From Alcaligenes faecalis (GTDB lineage: Bacteria; Pseudomonadota; Gammaproteobacteria; Burkholderiales; Burkholderiaceae_B), in contig NZ_CP031012.1 in assembly GCF_009497775.1 (NCBI RefSeq), forward strand, positions 3,871,235 through 3,935,234: a stretch of DNA of 64,000 nucleotides, written 5' to 3'. The notes beneath the pieces are model-generated. The model saw nothing but the letters and a program-made list of their open reading frames with translations, searched no databases and was not told where the DNA came from. The stretch's first letter is position 1. Each line of letters opens with the position of its first letter. Positions 36,638 through 46,840 of the stretch are shown here, piece after piece. The position numbers and the translations under genes were made by a program.

Positions 36638-36988
36638 TCAAACAAGCTGAGAATCCTTAGCCAGCTCCGCCAAGTGTTGAGCAAAACCCCCTTCTGCCCC
36701 AGCGGCATTGATATGGTCGAAATACTCGTACCAGCCACTGGCTTTGATACCAGCCAGCAATGCCTTGCATGCCTGTTGATCCGGGAAGCGCCAAACACCC
36801 ATAAAGCGGTGGTCGCTGGCGTGATCAATGTCGTGCTCAGTCGCTGTCAGGGACAGCACCTCGATACCCAGGCTGGAGAGGCCACCCATCGCTTCCTGAA
36901 GGCTGGTCAAAAAATGCTGACGCTGCTCTGCAGGCAGTGCTTTCCACTTGGCATTGGGCGAATAAAGCTCGATCAGATAGTGAGACAT
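36638..36988 (-). CDS. Small conserved protein of unknown function
   Basis: The 116-residue protein begins MSHYLIELYSPNAKWKALPA, with a ferredoxin-like alpha/beta pattern resembling small dimeric alpha-beta barrel proteins, and contains MGGLSSLGIEVLSLTATEHDIDHASDHRFMGVWRFPD. I believe it is a DUF6616-like family, but this is memory only. It has a strong AAAGGA site and no cofactor motif. It lies between hipBA and yncE with no evident operon partner. Function is unknown. Confidence 0.75.
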   Translation of the reverse strand: MSHYLIELYSPNAKWKALPAEQRQHFLTSLQEAMGGLSSLGIEVLSLTATEHDIDHASDHRFMGVWRFPDQQACKALLAGIKASGWYEYFDHINAAGAEGGFAQHLAELAKDSQLV

Positions 36989-37097
36989 GGCGGATTTCCT
37001 TTAGCTGAAGATGTACACAAAGTACTGAACAATTTAATTTGATTAGATATCTAATCTTATAGATTCACACTAAATATCGCAAGCAGTCTACACACGT

Positions 37098-37137
37098 AAA
37101 AAAAGCCCGAGCTCGGCATGACGCCGACCCCGGGCTT
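37098..37137 (-). terminator. Strong terminator of the YncE gene
   Basis: On the minus strand AAGCCCG pairs with CGGGCTT and an inner TCGGC pairs with GCCGA, followed by a run of seven T. It starts 50 bp after the stop of the YncE-like gene. Confidence 0.85.
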
Positions 37138-37187
37138 GGACCCACCTTGTCAATCAGTCGTGCAGCATAGCTGCCTGCAAAACCAGC

Positions 37188-38429
37188 TTAGAACTGGATA
37201 CGCACCATACGTTCTTTGGTCCCTTTTTCCTTGCTATTGCCGTCGTTCTTCACCGACACGTACAAGGCTTTTTCAGCGGGGATGTATTCCAGGCTGTTGG
37301 GGTGCGGAGCCAGCTCAATGGTTTGCAGTGGCTTGTAGTTCACCGTGTCGAAAACACTGACCGAGCCCTTGCCTTCTTTCTCGCGCACACCGCCGCGGTT
37401 AGCGACAAACAGACGCTGGGATTCGGCGTCAAACCGCACGCCAATCGGCACTTCGCCGGTAGGCATGGTTGCCAGGGTTTTGCCGTTGTCTGCGTTCAGC
37501 ACAAACACTTGGTGGCCCGAGCTGCGGCGCTTGTATTCACGCTCCAGATGCAGGTTACGTGCATCATCACGGTCGATGCCTTGGTCCACACCGAACAAGC
37601 GGTTCTGGGCGGGGTCGTAGCTCAGATTCAGCAACTGGTCGGCTTCAATTTCCCAGACCTGATCAATGTTCAAGGTCTGGGTGTTCACGACCATCAGTTG
37701 GCCCTGCATATTGGACACAAACAGACGGTTATTGGCTTCGTCCAGGGTGATGCCCACGACGTTATAGCCAAAGCCGGGCAGCACTTTTTCCAGCTCCATG
37801 GTCTGGGTATTCACCACGAACAGCACGCTGTCAAAACCCAGGCCCAGGCCAGGCGCAAACACGCGGTGGTTTTTCTTGTCCACGACCAGTTCACGCGTCT
37901 TGTACTGGAAATCCTCGGTGATCTTGAAACGCTCCATCATCTTCAGCAAACCATCTTTGCGTGCCTGACCAAAGTCAGCAGCATTGATGGTGTCCTGGAA
38001 ATTGATGGTGTCCTGCACCCGAATGCGCTTGATAACCTCGTTCTTGACGGTATCAACCACCGCAATCGTGCCGTTGAAACCTTGAGTCAGATACAAGCGG
38101 TTGGCGGCATCATCCAGAGCCACCCCAAAGCTCTTGGCTTCCATGGGAATCTCTTGCTTGATTTCCAGGGTCTTGGGGTCCAGCACTAGCGTGCGCGACA
38201 AGGTCTCGTCCTTCCAGTTGGGCGAGGACACGTACAAGCTGGATTGTGCAGGGCTGAAGACAATTTCCAGAACTTCGGCGGCAGTCGGTTTTTGCATGAT
38301 CTGTGCTTGGGTAACGGCTTGGTAGCCCGCAGGGGCAGGAGTCTTGGCGTGTACGTAGCCGGCCGACAAGCTCATTGCAATAGCAAGGTACAGACCACGC
38401 ACAAGATGGCGAGTAGTAGACGACGTCAT
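37188..38429 (-). CDS. YncE-like seven-bladed beta-propeller protein, periplasmic
   Basis: The 413-residue protein has a signal peptide (MTSSTTRHLVRGLYLAIAMS, cleaved near VHA-KT) and repeated YncE/NHL-like propeller strands (for example VALDDAANRLYLTQGFNGTIAVVDT, VGITLDEANNRLFVSNMQGQLMVVNTQ and VRFDAESQRLFVANRGG). E. coli YncE binds DNA and is iron-regulated. Here it follows a TonB-dependent receptor by 31 bp on the same strand, in a Fur-box-controlled locus, so it is likely an iron-stress periplasmic protein. Its role in uptake is unproven. Confidence 0.88.
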   Translation of the reverse strand: MTSSTTRHLVRGLYLAIAMSLSAGYVHAKTPAPAGYQAVTQAQIMQKPTAAEVLEIVFSPAQSSLYVSSPNWKDETLSRTLVLDPKTLEIKQEIPMEAKSFGVALDDAANRLYLTQGFNGTIAVVDTVKNEVIKRIRVQDTINFQDTINAADFGQARKDGLLKMMERFKITEDFQYKTRELVVDKKNHRVFAPGLGLGFDSVLFVVNTQTMELEKVLPGFGYNVVGITLDEANNRLFVSNMQGQLMVVNTQTLNIDQVWEIEADQLLNLSYDPAQNRLFGVDQGIDRDDARNLHLEREYKRRSSGHQVFVLNADNGKTLATMPTGEVPIGVRFDAESQRLFVANRGGVREKEGKGSVSVFDTVNYKPLQTIELAPHPNSLEYIPAEKALYVSVKNDGNSKEKGTKERMVRIQF

Positions 38430-38460
38430 AATTTAGGCTCGATAAAAGTGGGTGAAGGAA

Positions 38461-40995
38461 TTACCACTGGTAATCAATGGACAGATGCACATTGCGCGGT
38501 GCGCCGTAACGTGCCCGGAAGATCACGAAGTTGTCGTAGTAACGCTTGTCAAAGAGGTTGTTGACGGTGAGCTTGGCATTCCAGTGCTGGTTCACGCGGT
38601 AATTGGCATGCAGGCCAACCAGGGCATAGCTGCTGTGGGTGTCTTCCAGCACCTTGCCATTGCTGGCGGTGTAAGGACGACCAGCCGTCCACAGATCACG
38701 CTTGCCGAACCAGTTCACGGTGGCACCGGCGCTCAGGCCTTGCAGCGCACCGGAGAATTGGTACATGGTGCCCAGACGGAAGGTTTGGCTGGGAATGTAG
38801 GTGTTGATCCGCTCGCCTTCACCGTTCTTGGTGCTGGCGTAGCTGTAGGAGGCAAACACGTTCCAGTTATTAGTCAGCGCGCCGTTCAGCTCCACTTCAA
38901 AACCCTTGGTCTTGTTGCCAGCACCCGAGGATACGTAGGGGCGGCTGCCATCGGGCAAGAGGAAGTCATCCGGCACCGAAGGGTCCAGCACGGCCAGGTT
39001 GTTTTGACGGGTCTCGAAAGCGGCCAGGGAGAACTGCAGGGCCTCCTCCATCAAGCTGCCTTTCAGACCAATTTCACGGTTAACCCCAGTAATGGGGTCC
39101 AGGAAATTCTCGTTGATATCCTTGTAGCTTTGCGGCTGAAACAGGCGGGTATAGCTGGCGTAGGCCGTCAGGTTCGGGTTGATGTCATACGTCACCCCAA
39201 AGTACGGCGTAATTTCATTGCGGTTACGCAGCTCGTTGGACACGCCGGTGAACTGGCCGTCTTTACCGTAGTTGTCGCGGTAGGTTTTGTAATCCGACAA
39301 GCGCATGCCCATGATCACATTCAGCGGATCAATAATATTCAGGCGCGTGCCTGCAAAGAAGCCGTATTCGCGTGTGTGGGCCCGGTTCCATTCACCTGTG
39401 CGGCTGACGCTGGGCTCGGGCATATAGCCGTCCCAGTCGTAAATATTAGGGATGAACCAGTTGCGGGTATCGCTAACCTGCATGGTGTACGTGGTGTCAC
39501 GCTTGCGAGTGCCGTTAAAACCAAACATCAGTTGGTGCTCACGGCCAAACAGCTTGAAAGGACCATTGGCCGACAACTCCAGGTTGTCCTGCTGGCGATA
39601 GCCATTGGCGGCCAGATTGGCGCGAATGCCAATGCCGGATCCGTCCGGGCGCACCACGGGGTTCACACCCTGCCCCAAGCCAGTAATCAGGGCATCACCA
39701 TCGTCACGCTGATGGCTGTAGCTGAGCTTGGCGTTCCACTTGTTTTCAAACTCGTGCTCGACCGAGAAGAAGGCGTTTTGATGCTTCTTGTCCCAGTAGG
39801 TCCAATCCGGCACCAGCGACATGGAACGCGAAACGTCGATACGGTCACCCTCGCTGGTAAACAGAGGTACGCCCATATTGCCTTCGCCTCGCAGCTTGGC
39901 GGTCTGGTAGTCGTAGCCTGCGGTCAGCAAAGTGCGGTCGGTCAGGTCATATTCCAGCATGCCGGACAGCAAGTCGTTCTTGTTGTCCTGGCCATCCATG
40001 AAAGAGTCCGCCTGCTTGCGGGAGCCAATAACGCGCATGCGCAAACGGCCGTCGTCGGTCAGCGGGCCGGTCACGTCTGCCGTCACGCGCTTGTCGTTCC
40101 AGGAACCGTATTGGGCGCTTAACTTGCCACCAAACTCGGCTTGAGGACGTTTGCGAATCAGGTTGATCAAAGCGGAAGGTTCGCCGGTAGGAGACAGCAA
40201 GCCTGTTGCACCGCGCACGACTTCTACGCGGTCGTATAGATCCATATCCAGAGAAATTGGGTTGAACGCACCACGCCCGGCAGCACGGTAGCTGCTTTGC
40301 ACGCCATCTACCTGCACATTGCTGATGTCAAAGCCACGGGCCTGAAACTGAAACCCGCCACCCACGGCCGCCGTATTAGCGGTAACGCCAGTGGTGAAGT
40401 TCATCACATCATCGAAGCTGGTCAGGCCAAAATCATCCATTTGCTGGCGCGTCATCACACTGACCGATTGCGGCGTGTGCTGGGTGTCCATATTCAAACG
40501 GGTGGCGGTGCTGCTGGTGCCATTCAGTGTGTACAGGCCAGTGTCTTCAGTCGCGCGGTTCAGAGTGCCTTTAACACGCACGGGTTCCAGCTGAGTGGTT
40601 TCCGTGACCGGCCACAAATTCACCGTATTGGCATCACGCGAGTAACGAATGCCCGTGCCCGCAAGCAAGGTATCCAAAGCCTGCGCCACGCTGTAATTGC
40701 CTTTCAGGCCCGCGCTTTGCTTGCCTTCGGCCACGCTGCCTGCGCCAACCAGATAGACACCGCTTTCTTGCGAGAAGCGCATCAGCACGCGGCTCAAGGG
40801 GCCGGCTGGAATGTCATAACGCTGGGTCTTGTCTGCCGTCGGGCTGTTTTGCGTGGCCGCCTGGGCAGGCTGAGTACTCACGACAAAGGCACTACCGGCC
40901 ATCAGCACATACAGGGCCAAGGCCAGCGGACGCAAAGGGGCGCAATGCGATCCTGCATCCTTGGACAGGGAAAGGGGATCGGGGCGACGATGCAT
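38461..40995 (-). CDS. TonB-dependent siderophore receptor with N-terminal signalling domain
   Basis: The 844-residue outer-membrane protein has a signal peptide (LALALYVLMAGSAFVVSTQPAQA), a secretin/TonB short N-terminal domain (about 60-130: YDIPAGPLSRVLMRFSQESG and GNYSVAQALDTLLAGTGIRY), a plug (DTQHTPQSVSVMTRQQMDDF and RGFDISNVQVDGV) and a 22-strand barrel ending in INYQW-like VHLSIDYQW with terminal Trp. The signalling domain contacts FecR, so the receptor both imports a siderophore and triggers its own expression. It follows the fecI-fecR genes. The ligand is unknown; ferrichrome, pyoverdine or a hydroxamate is possible. Confidence 0.92.
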   Translation of the reverse strand: MHRRPDPLSLSKDAGSHCAPLRPLALALYVLMAGSAFVVSTQPAQAATQNSPTADKTQRYDIPAGPLSRVLMRFSQESGVYLVGAGSVAEGKQSAGLKGNYSVAQALDTLLAGTGIRYSRDANTVNLWPVTETTQLEPVRVKGTLNRATEDTGLYTLNGTSSTATRLNMDTQHTPQSVSVMTRQQMDDFGLTSFDDVMNFTTGVTANTAAVGGGFQFQARGFDISNVQVDGVQSSYRAAGRGAFNPISLDMDLYDRVEVVRGATGLLSPTGEPSALINLIRKRPQAEFGGKLSAQYGSWNDKRVTADVTGPLTDDGRLRMRVIGSRKQADSFMDGQDNKNDLLSGMLEYDLTDRTLLTAGYDYQTAKLRGEGNMGVPLFTSEGDRIDVSRSMSLVPDWTYWDKKHQNAFFSVEHEFENKWNAKLSYSHQRDDGDALITGLGQGVNPVVRPDGSGIGIRANLAANGYRQQDNLELSANGPFKLFGREHQLMFGFNGTRKRDTTYTMQVSDTRNWFIPNIYDWDGYMPEPSVSRTGEWNRAHTREYGFFAGTRLNIIDPLNVIMGMRLSDYKTYRDNYGKDGQFTGVSNELRNRNEITPYFGVTYDINPNLTAYASYTRLFQPQSYKDINENFLDPITGVNREIGLKGSLMEEALQFSLAAFETRQNNLAVLDPSVPDDFLLPDGSRPYVSSGAGNKTKGFEVELNGALTNNWNVFASYSYASTKNGEGERINTYIPSQTFRLGTMYQFSGALQGLSAGATVNWFGKRDLWTAGRPYTASNGKVLEDTHSSYALVGLHANYRVNQHWNAKLTVNNLFDKRYYDNFVIFRARYGAPRNVHLSIDYQW

Positions 40996-41286
40996 AAGGA
41001 GACATCCTTCAAAAACACGGGTCAGTCACAATAAAAACGATGAACCTGAACGATGTTCTTGCGTTGATGTTCAGTACTGAGCGAGCACTGCAGCCCGCCT
41101 CCTGCTTCATTGGCCTCACGCCAATCAGGTCCTCTTACTGTCTAAAACCACCAAGTCTCCAAAACCCGGAACCTGCTTTTGCTTCTTTTTCGGGATTTTT
41201 TGCCCAAAGCTGGGCAAGCCTTTGAATTTAATCGGATTTTATTTTTATAATTTTTACGCCTATCGCTACTGAAACGCCCTGCTCAA
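40996..41286. other. Intergenic region upstream of the siderophore receptor
   Basis: The 291 bases between fecR and the receptor hold no gene. A short stem TTGCCCA-AAGC-TGGGCAA sits near 41198-41216, and the part next to fecR is AT-rich. This region should carry the FecI-dependent receptor promoter, but no clear match to a FecI -35/-10 pair was found. An AAGGA site precedes the receptor ATG. Confidence 0.45.
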
Positions 41287-42291
41287 TCAATCCAGAGCTT
41301 GCACACTGGTCCACCAGGGCATGGGCTGATCGATACGAATCGGCAATGCCGAAGCCAGCATTTTCAGCACACGGTCCGTGTCATGGATGGGGAAGCTGCC
41401 ATAGACCTTCAGGTCCGCTACGGCATCATCCACACCCAGATAGCCTTTGCGGTAACGGCCCAATTCCTTGATCACGCTACGCAAGGCGATGTTGTCAGCC
41501 ACCAGTACACCTTTGGTCCAGGCCTCACGCGCCTGCTCGGCGTCCATGCTTTGCCGGATACGCTGCGCACTAAAGTGGACCTGCTTGCCCGCCTGTACCG
41601 TGGCGGTGTTTTGACCTTTTGCCGTAGACACCTGCACGGCCCCTTCATAGACCGCCAACTGCGTACAGTCCTTGTCCATACGCACATTGAATTGCGTACC
41701 CAGGGCACGCATATTGCCCTGCGGGGTTTGAACGGTGAAAGGTCTTTCCGTGTCGTCCTTGGCCGTCTGGATAAAGATCTCGCCCGAAATCAGAACGATA
41801 TGGCGTGCCTGTGCGGTGAATTGCACATCAATGGCAGAGGCGGTGTTCAGCCACAAGCGGGTGCCATCGGCCAGCACAATCTGGCTCTGCTCGCCGGTTT
41901 GTGTGGAATGGTCGGCGGCCAAGGCCAGCACACTGGATGGCAGCCAGGACTGACGCCAGCCCAGCCAGCTGAGAACTCCCGTTCCTGCCAGCGCAGCCAC
42001 ACCGGCCAGAACGCGGCGACGCTGATGCAAACGCTCGTTGGCCGTATGCAGTTTCTCCACCACACGGCGTGAATCCGGCGCGCTACGCACAGGCTCAAAA
42101 CTGCGGCTGACTTCCTCCACATAGCGCCAGGCGGTGCTGTGCGCCTCATCCTGCTTGAGCCAGCTCTGCCAGGCAGAACGCTGCGCCGCACTGGCTTTAC
42201 CGTCGCGCAGACAGGCATACCATTCGGCGGCTTGCATCAAAACAGCGTGGGGAGGCGTGGACGAGGAAGAAAAACTGGAACCGTGCTTCAT
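41287..42291 (-). CDS. fecR: FecR-type anti-sigma/signal transducer
   Basis: The 334-residue inner-membrane protein has the FecR N-terminal domain (about 15-90: AAEWYACLRDGKASAAQRSA and AWQSWLKQDEAHSTAWRYVE), a transmembrane helix (VLAGVAALAGTGVLSWLG, about 95-112) and the periplasmic FecR domain (SQIVLADGTRLWLNTASAID, ISGEIFIQTAKDDTERPFTV, TPQGNMRALGTQFNVR). It passes the receptor signal to FecI. The frame extends upstream into fecI to 42444, but the ATG at 42291 gives the FecR start (MKHGSS), and only 5 bp separate it from the fecI stop, so the two are coupled. Confidence 0.9.
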   Translation of the reverse strand: MKHGSSFSSSSTPPHAVLMQAAEWYACLRDGKASAAQRSAWQSWLKQDEAHSTAWRYVEEVSRSFEPVRSAPDSRRVVEKLHTANERLHQRRRVLAGVAALAGTGVLSWLGWRQSWLPSSVLALAADHSTQTGEQSQIVLADGTRLWLNTASAIDVQFTAQARHIVLISGEIFIQTAKDDTERPFTVQTPQGNMRALGTQFNVRMDKDCTQLAVYEGAVQVSTAKGQNTATVQAGKQVHFSAQRIRQSMDAEQAREAWTKGVLVADNIALRSVIKELGRYRKGYLGVDDAVADLKVYGSFPIHDTDRVLKMLASALPIRIDQPMPWWTSVQALD

Positions 42292-42296
42292 GAGAC

Positions 42297-42836
42297 TTAG
42301 TACTGAGGTTCCTGACGCAATTCGGCTACGGTCTGGCAAGCATGCAGACTGATGCAGCCCAACATGGCTTGTGCCACGTACTTGCGCACCATGCGGCCGG
42401 AAATACCCATTTCTGCGCCGACCTCGTCGTCTGTCATATCGCAAATGACGGCCAGGGTAAACGCCTTGGCCGCTTTGGGAGACAGGCTGCTGAGCATGGC
42501 GCTGATCTCTTCCAGCGCCTGCAAAATCATGGCCTGACGTTCTGCCGAAGGGTAAAAGTTCTCGGGCGTAGCGGCCAGAATATCCAGCCAGGCCTGTTCA
42601 ATTTCCTGACGTCGCCACAGATTGATGCACAGGTTTTGCGCTGTCTTGCGCAAGTAGGCGCGGGCCTCGCCAGGACTGGCAAATTGCCAGCGGGAACGGC
42701 TGCTTAACAAGCGTACAAAGGTGTCCTGCGCCAAGTCAGCCGCCTGATCTGCGCCACCCAAGCGGTGATGCAGCCAGCGCTGCAACCAACTATGGTGGTC
42801 GCAGTACAGTGACTCGACCGACTCGGCCGAATACAT
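42297..42836 (-). CDS. fecI: FecI-type ECF sigma factor
   Basis: The 179-residue sigma factor has region 2 (CDHHSWLQRWLHHRLGGADQ and AADLAQDTFVRLL) and region 4 (SLSPKAAKAFTLAVICDMTD and VGAEMGISGRMVRKYV). It directs RNA polymerase to the receptor operon when the siderophore is bound. The open frame runs up to 42962, but its first 42 codons cross a Fur box, so the ATG at 42836 is preferred and matches usual FecI length. The Fur box upstream shows iron repression. It is the first gene of the fecI-fecR-receptor-yncE series. Confidence 0.9.
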   Translation of the reverse strand: MYSAESVESLYCDHHSWLQRWLHHRLGGADQAADLAQDTFVRLLSSRSRWQFASPGEARAYLRKTAQNLCINLWRRQEIEQAWLDILAATPENFYPSAERQAMILQALEEISAMLSSLSPKAAKAFTLAVICDMTDDEVGAEMGISGRMVRKYVAQAMLGCISLHACQTVAELRQEPQY

Positions 42837-42886
42837 GCCTGACAAGGGAAGAACTGAAGATGACACGAGGGGTACTCCGCACTGCA

Positions 42887-42905
42887 CATAATGAGAATCG
42901 TTATC
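42887..42905. promoter_or_regulatory. Fur box upstream of fecI
   Basis: CATAATGAGAATCGTTATC matches 16 of 19 positions of the classical Fur consensus GATAATGATAATCATTATC. It lies about 50 bp upstream of the chosen fecI start, where Fe-Fur would block the promoter. This indicates iron-repressed expression of the locus. Confidence 0.85.
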
Positions 42906-43052
42906 AATTATTATATGTTGCTGTCTGTCCAGTTCGCTAGCGGTGTGGGTTTGGGGCGACACATGGCCTGGCTTTCAGGCATGGTCACCCTCTTCCACTG
43001 AGCTTGTTTCCCTATGAAAACCGCTCAGAAACGGTCTAGCAACGCGGAATGC

Positions 43053-43080
43053 AAAAAGAGCCGCTTATGCGGCTCTTTTC
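43053..43080. terminator. Bidirectional terminator after glmS
   Basis: AAAAGAGCCGC (43054-43064) and GCGGCTCTTTT (43069-43079) form a perfect 11-bp stem with a 4-nt loop. The minus-strand T-tract serves glmS, whose stop is 22 bp away. Confidence 0.88.
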
Positions 43081-43101
43081 GGTCGATGTAGTCTGAAAAA
43101 C

Positions 43102-44928
<1,827 letters not shown>

Positions 44929-45030
44929 AGCCAACTCCTGTTCATGGCCCCTTTCGGTGGGCCAACTAATCAATTCAATCCGCTTATTCTGATCTGAAAC
45001 ACGAAAAATTTTATATCTATTTTTTTTCTG

Positions 45031-45051
45031 AAATGAATTAAAATTTCATTT
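45031..45051. promoter_or_regulatory. AT-rich dyad in the glmS-Lrp gap
   Basis: The 201-bp gap between the divergent glmS and Lrp genes is very AT-rich. It contains AAATGAA (45031-45037) and TTCATTT (45045-45051), and related ATTTCAT motifs nearby. Lrp/AsnC proteins favour such AT-rich sites, so autoregulation and control of glmS are possible. Confidence 0.45.
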
Positions 45052-45129
45052 AATAATCAATATGAAAGAAAAACAAAATTTACTTTATTTAGTGGAATTT
45101 TATTTCATCATAGATAGATAAACATTGTC

Positions 45130-45606
45130 ATGATTGAACTGGACGAGCTGGATTTACGCATTCTGGAGCAGCTGCAAAATGATGCTTCCATCAGCAATCA
45201 GGCGCTGGCTTTGCGCGTGCATGCCTCTCCCCCAACCTGCCTGCGGCGAGTGCGTCGTTTAAGTGAACAAGGGGTGATTCGCAGGCAGGTCGCCTTGCTG
45301 GACCCGGAGCAACTGGGCCCTAGTTTGACGGCGATTGTGGAGATCACACTGGACCGTCAGGGTGAAGAATACTTACAGCAGTTCGAGCGCCTGATGGCCC
45401 CGGAAGCAGCGGTGACGCAATGCTACCGCGTCTCTACCGGGGTAGATTTCATTGTGATTTTGCAGGTCAGCGATATGACGGCGTATCACAAGCTGGCTCA
45501 TGCGCTGTTCACCAGCCAGGCGAATATCCGCAATATCCGCAGCTTCTTTTCGATTCATCAGGCCAAGTTCGAGACGCGAGTGCCTTTGCCTGCGCCTAAG
45601 GTATAA
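45130..45606 (+). CDS. Lrp/AsnC-family regulator
   Basis: The 158-residue protein has an AsnC helix-turn-helix (LDELDLRILEQLQNDASISNQALALRVHASPPTCLRRVRRL) and a RAM domain (about 65-150: VEITLDRQGEEYLQQFERLM and YRVSTGVDFIVILQVSDMTA). It is about 25% identical by eye to the other Lrp protein at 1048, so they are ordinary paralogues. The upstream AT-rich gap suggests autoregulation and effect on the divergent glmS. It converges on a glycosyltransferase gene, ending 7 bp from its stop. The effector amino acid is unknown. Confidence 0.9.
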   Translation: MIELDELDLRILEQLQNDASISNQALALRVHASPPTCLRRVRRLSEQGVIRRQVALLDPEQLGPSLTAIVEITLDRQGEEYLQQFERLMAPEAAVTQCYRVSTGVDFIVILQVSDMTAYHKLAHALFTSQANIRNIRSFFSIHQAKFETRVPLPAPKV

Positions 45607-45613
45607 GCCGGGT

Positions 45614-46732
45614 TCAGGCCCGTACGCGTTGCTGTACCAGTTGCTGATACAGACGCAAATAACGCTGCACCATGACGGCAGGATCATGCTCCTGCTGCAC
45701 CCAGCGATACGCCAATGCGGCTTGTTGACGCGCTGCTGTCGGATTGCTCAAGGTGTCATCCAAGGCCTGGGCGATGGCTTGTGCGTCGCCTACCGCGCAC
45801 AAGTTGCCGCGTCCATTATCCAAAAGCTCACTTAAGCCACCGGCCATCGTGGCCGTAACGGGAACGCCGTACACGAAAGCATCCAGAACGCTGGAGCCCA
45901 AGGCTTCATGCCGGGAACTCAATACAAAACCATCCATCAGCCGGTAAGCCTGTTCGGGGCGGGCTTCAAAACCAGCCAGCTTGTAGCAGGACTCCAGCCC
46001 TAGCTGCGCAATCAGTTCCTGTGCCGCCGAGGACTCGGAACCAGGCGCACCAAAATGCAAAAAAACAAAGTCCTGACGACGCTGATACAGGGCATGAACC
46101 GCGCGAATCAGGGTCAGAGGATCTTTTTCTGCCGTCAGTGCCGCCATCGTCCCCAGAACGTGTAAACCTTGCGAATTCCAGCGCTGCCACAAGTGGTTCA
46201 CATAGGCCTCATCCTGCTCCACGTACTCAATGGCGCTGGGAATCACATCGACAGAAAAACCCAGGCGACGCGGCTCGGCTGCCGCTGCCTGGCTGATGGC
46301 GACCAGGCGGTCTGCCTTGCGCCACTTCCAGCGCGTGCGGCGCTCTTTCGAGCTCAAGGGGCTGCTGGCTTGCCGCCCACTACGTTGCTCGATACGTTTA
46401 CGGTCAACCGGGAAAGCCGTGCGACGCGTAAAGACCACCCGCTTGGGCAGCCAGAAATGCAGCAAGGCCAACCAGCTCATGCAGGACGCAGTTTGGGAAT
46501 GAACGATATCAAAGCCACGACCATGCACCAGCAAATAGCGCAGCGCGGCACCCACAGAGGCGCATTCCACCACGCTCAAGCCCTGCTCTTTGGCACGTTT
46601 GGCCAGTTCTTCATCGCGCCGGGCCAAGAGACTGACCTGATGACCGGCCTGCTGCATCTGCTGAATGCTCAGCAAGGTTTGCCGCTCGCCACCGCGCCAA
46701 CCGCGCTCGAAATTAAGCTGCAGAATGCGCAT
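45614..46732 (-). CDS. Glycosyltransferase family 4
   Basis: The 372-residue GT-B protein has the N-terminal MRILQLNFERGWRGGERQTL acceptor domain, DIVHSQTASCMSW, an SQAAAAEPRRLGF and VIPSAIEY pattern, and the donor domain HVLGTMAALTAEKDPLTLIR. The usual E-x7-E motif reads E-x7-D (HEALGSSVLDAFVYG). It has a basic insert at about residues 112-145. It probably adds a sugar to a cell-envelope glycan, as suggested by the UDP-GlcNAc-making glmU just upstream (108 bp), but substrate and linkage are unknown. Confidence 0.85.
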   Translation of the reverse strand: MRILQLNFERGWRGGERQTLLSIQQMQQAGHQVSLLARRDEELAKRAKEQGLSVVECASVGAALRYLLVHGRGFDIVHSQTASCMSWLALLHFWLPKRVVFTRRTAFPVDRKRIEQRSGRQASSPLSSKERRTRWKWRKADRLVAISQAAAAEPRRLGFSVDVIPSAIEYVEQDEAYVNHLWQRWNSQGLHVLGTMAALTAEKDPLTLIRAVHALYQRRQDFVFLHFGAPGSESSAAQELIAQLGLESCYKLAGFEARPEQAYRLMDGFVLSSRHEALGSSVLDAFVYGVPVTATMAGGLSELLDNGRGNLCAVGDAQAIAQALDDTLSNPTAARQQAALAYRWVQQEHDPAVMVQRYLRLYQQLVQQRVRA

Positions 46733-46791
46733 GGCGATAATCCAGAATCAGCCCATCCGGGCACTGTGTGCCACAAAAGCACGCAGCAATG

Positions 46792-46814
46792 CTCCCCTTG
46801 CAATGCAAGAGGAG
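46792..46814. repeat. Near-perfect palindrome in the glmU-glycosyltransferase gap
   Basis: CTCC-C-CTTGCA and TGCAAG-A-GGAG (46792-46814) form a 10-bp stem with one mismatch pair and almost no loop, about 60 bp upstream of the glycosyltransferase start. As DNA it could be an operator; as RNA it is too tight for a normal loop. No T-run follows. Confidence 0.45.
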
Positions 46815-46840
46815 AAATGCCAAAGAGGGGCTAACACACA

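Noticed and set aside
32976..36990. Genomic island with defined ends
   Set aside because: No integrase, transposase, tRNA or flanking direct repeats could be found, so boundaries cannot be set.
41198..41216. Stem TTGCCCA/TGGGCAA as a terminator of fecR
   Set aside because: On the minus strand it is followed by A residues, not T, so it is not a usable Rho-independent terminator for fecR.
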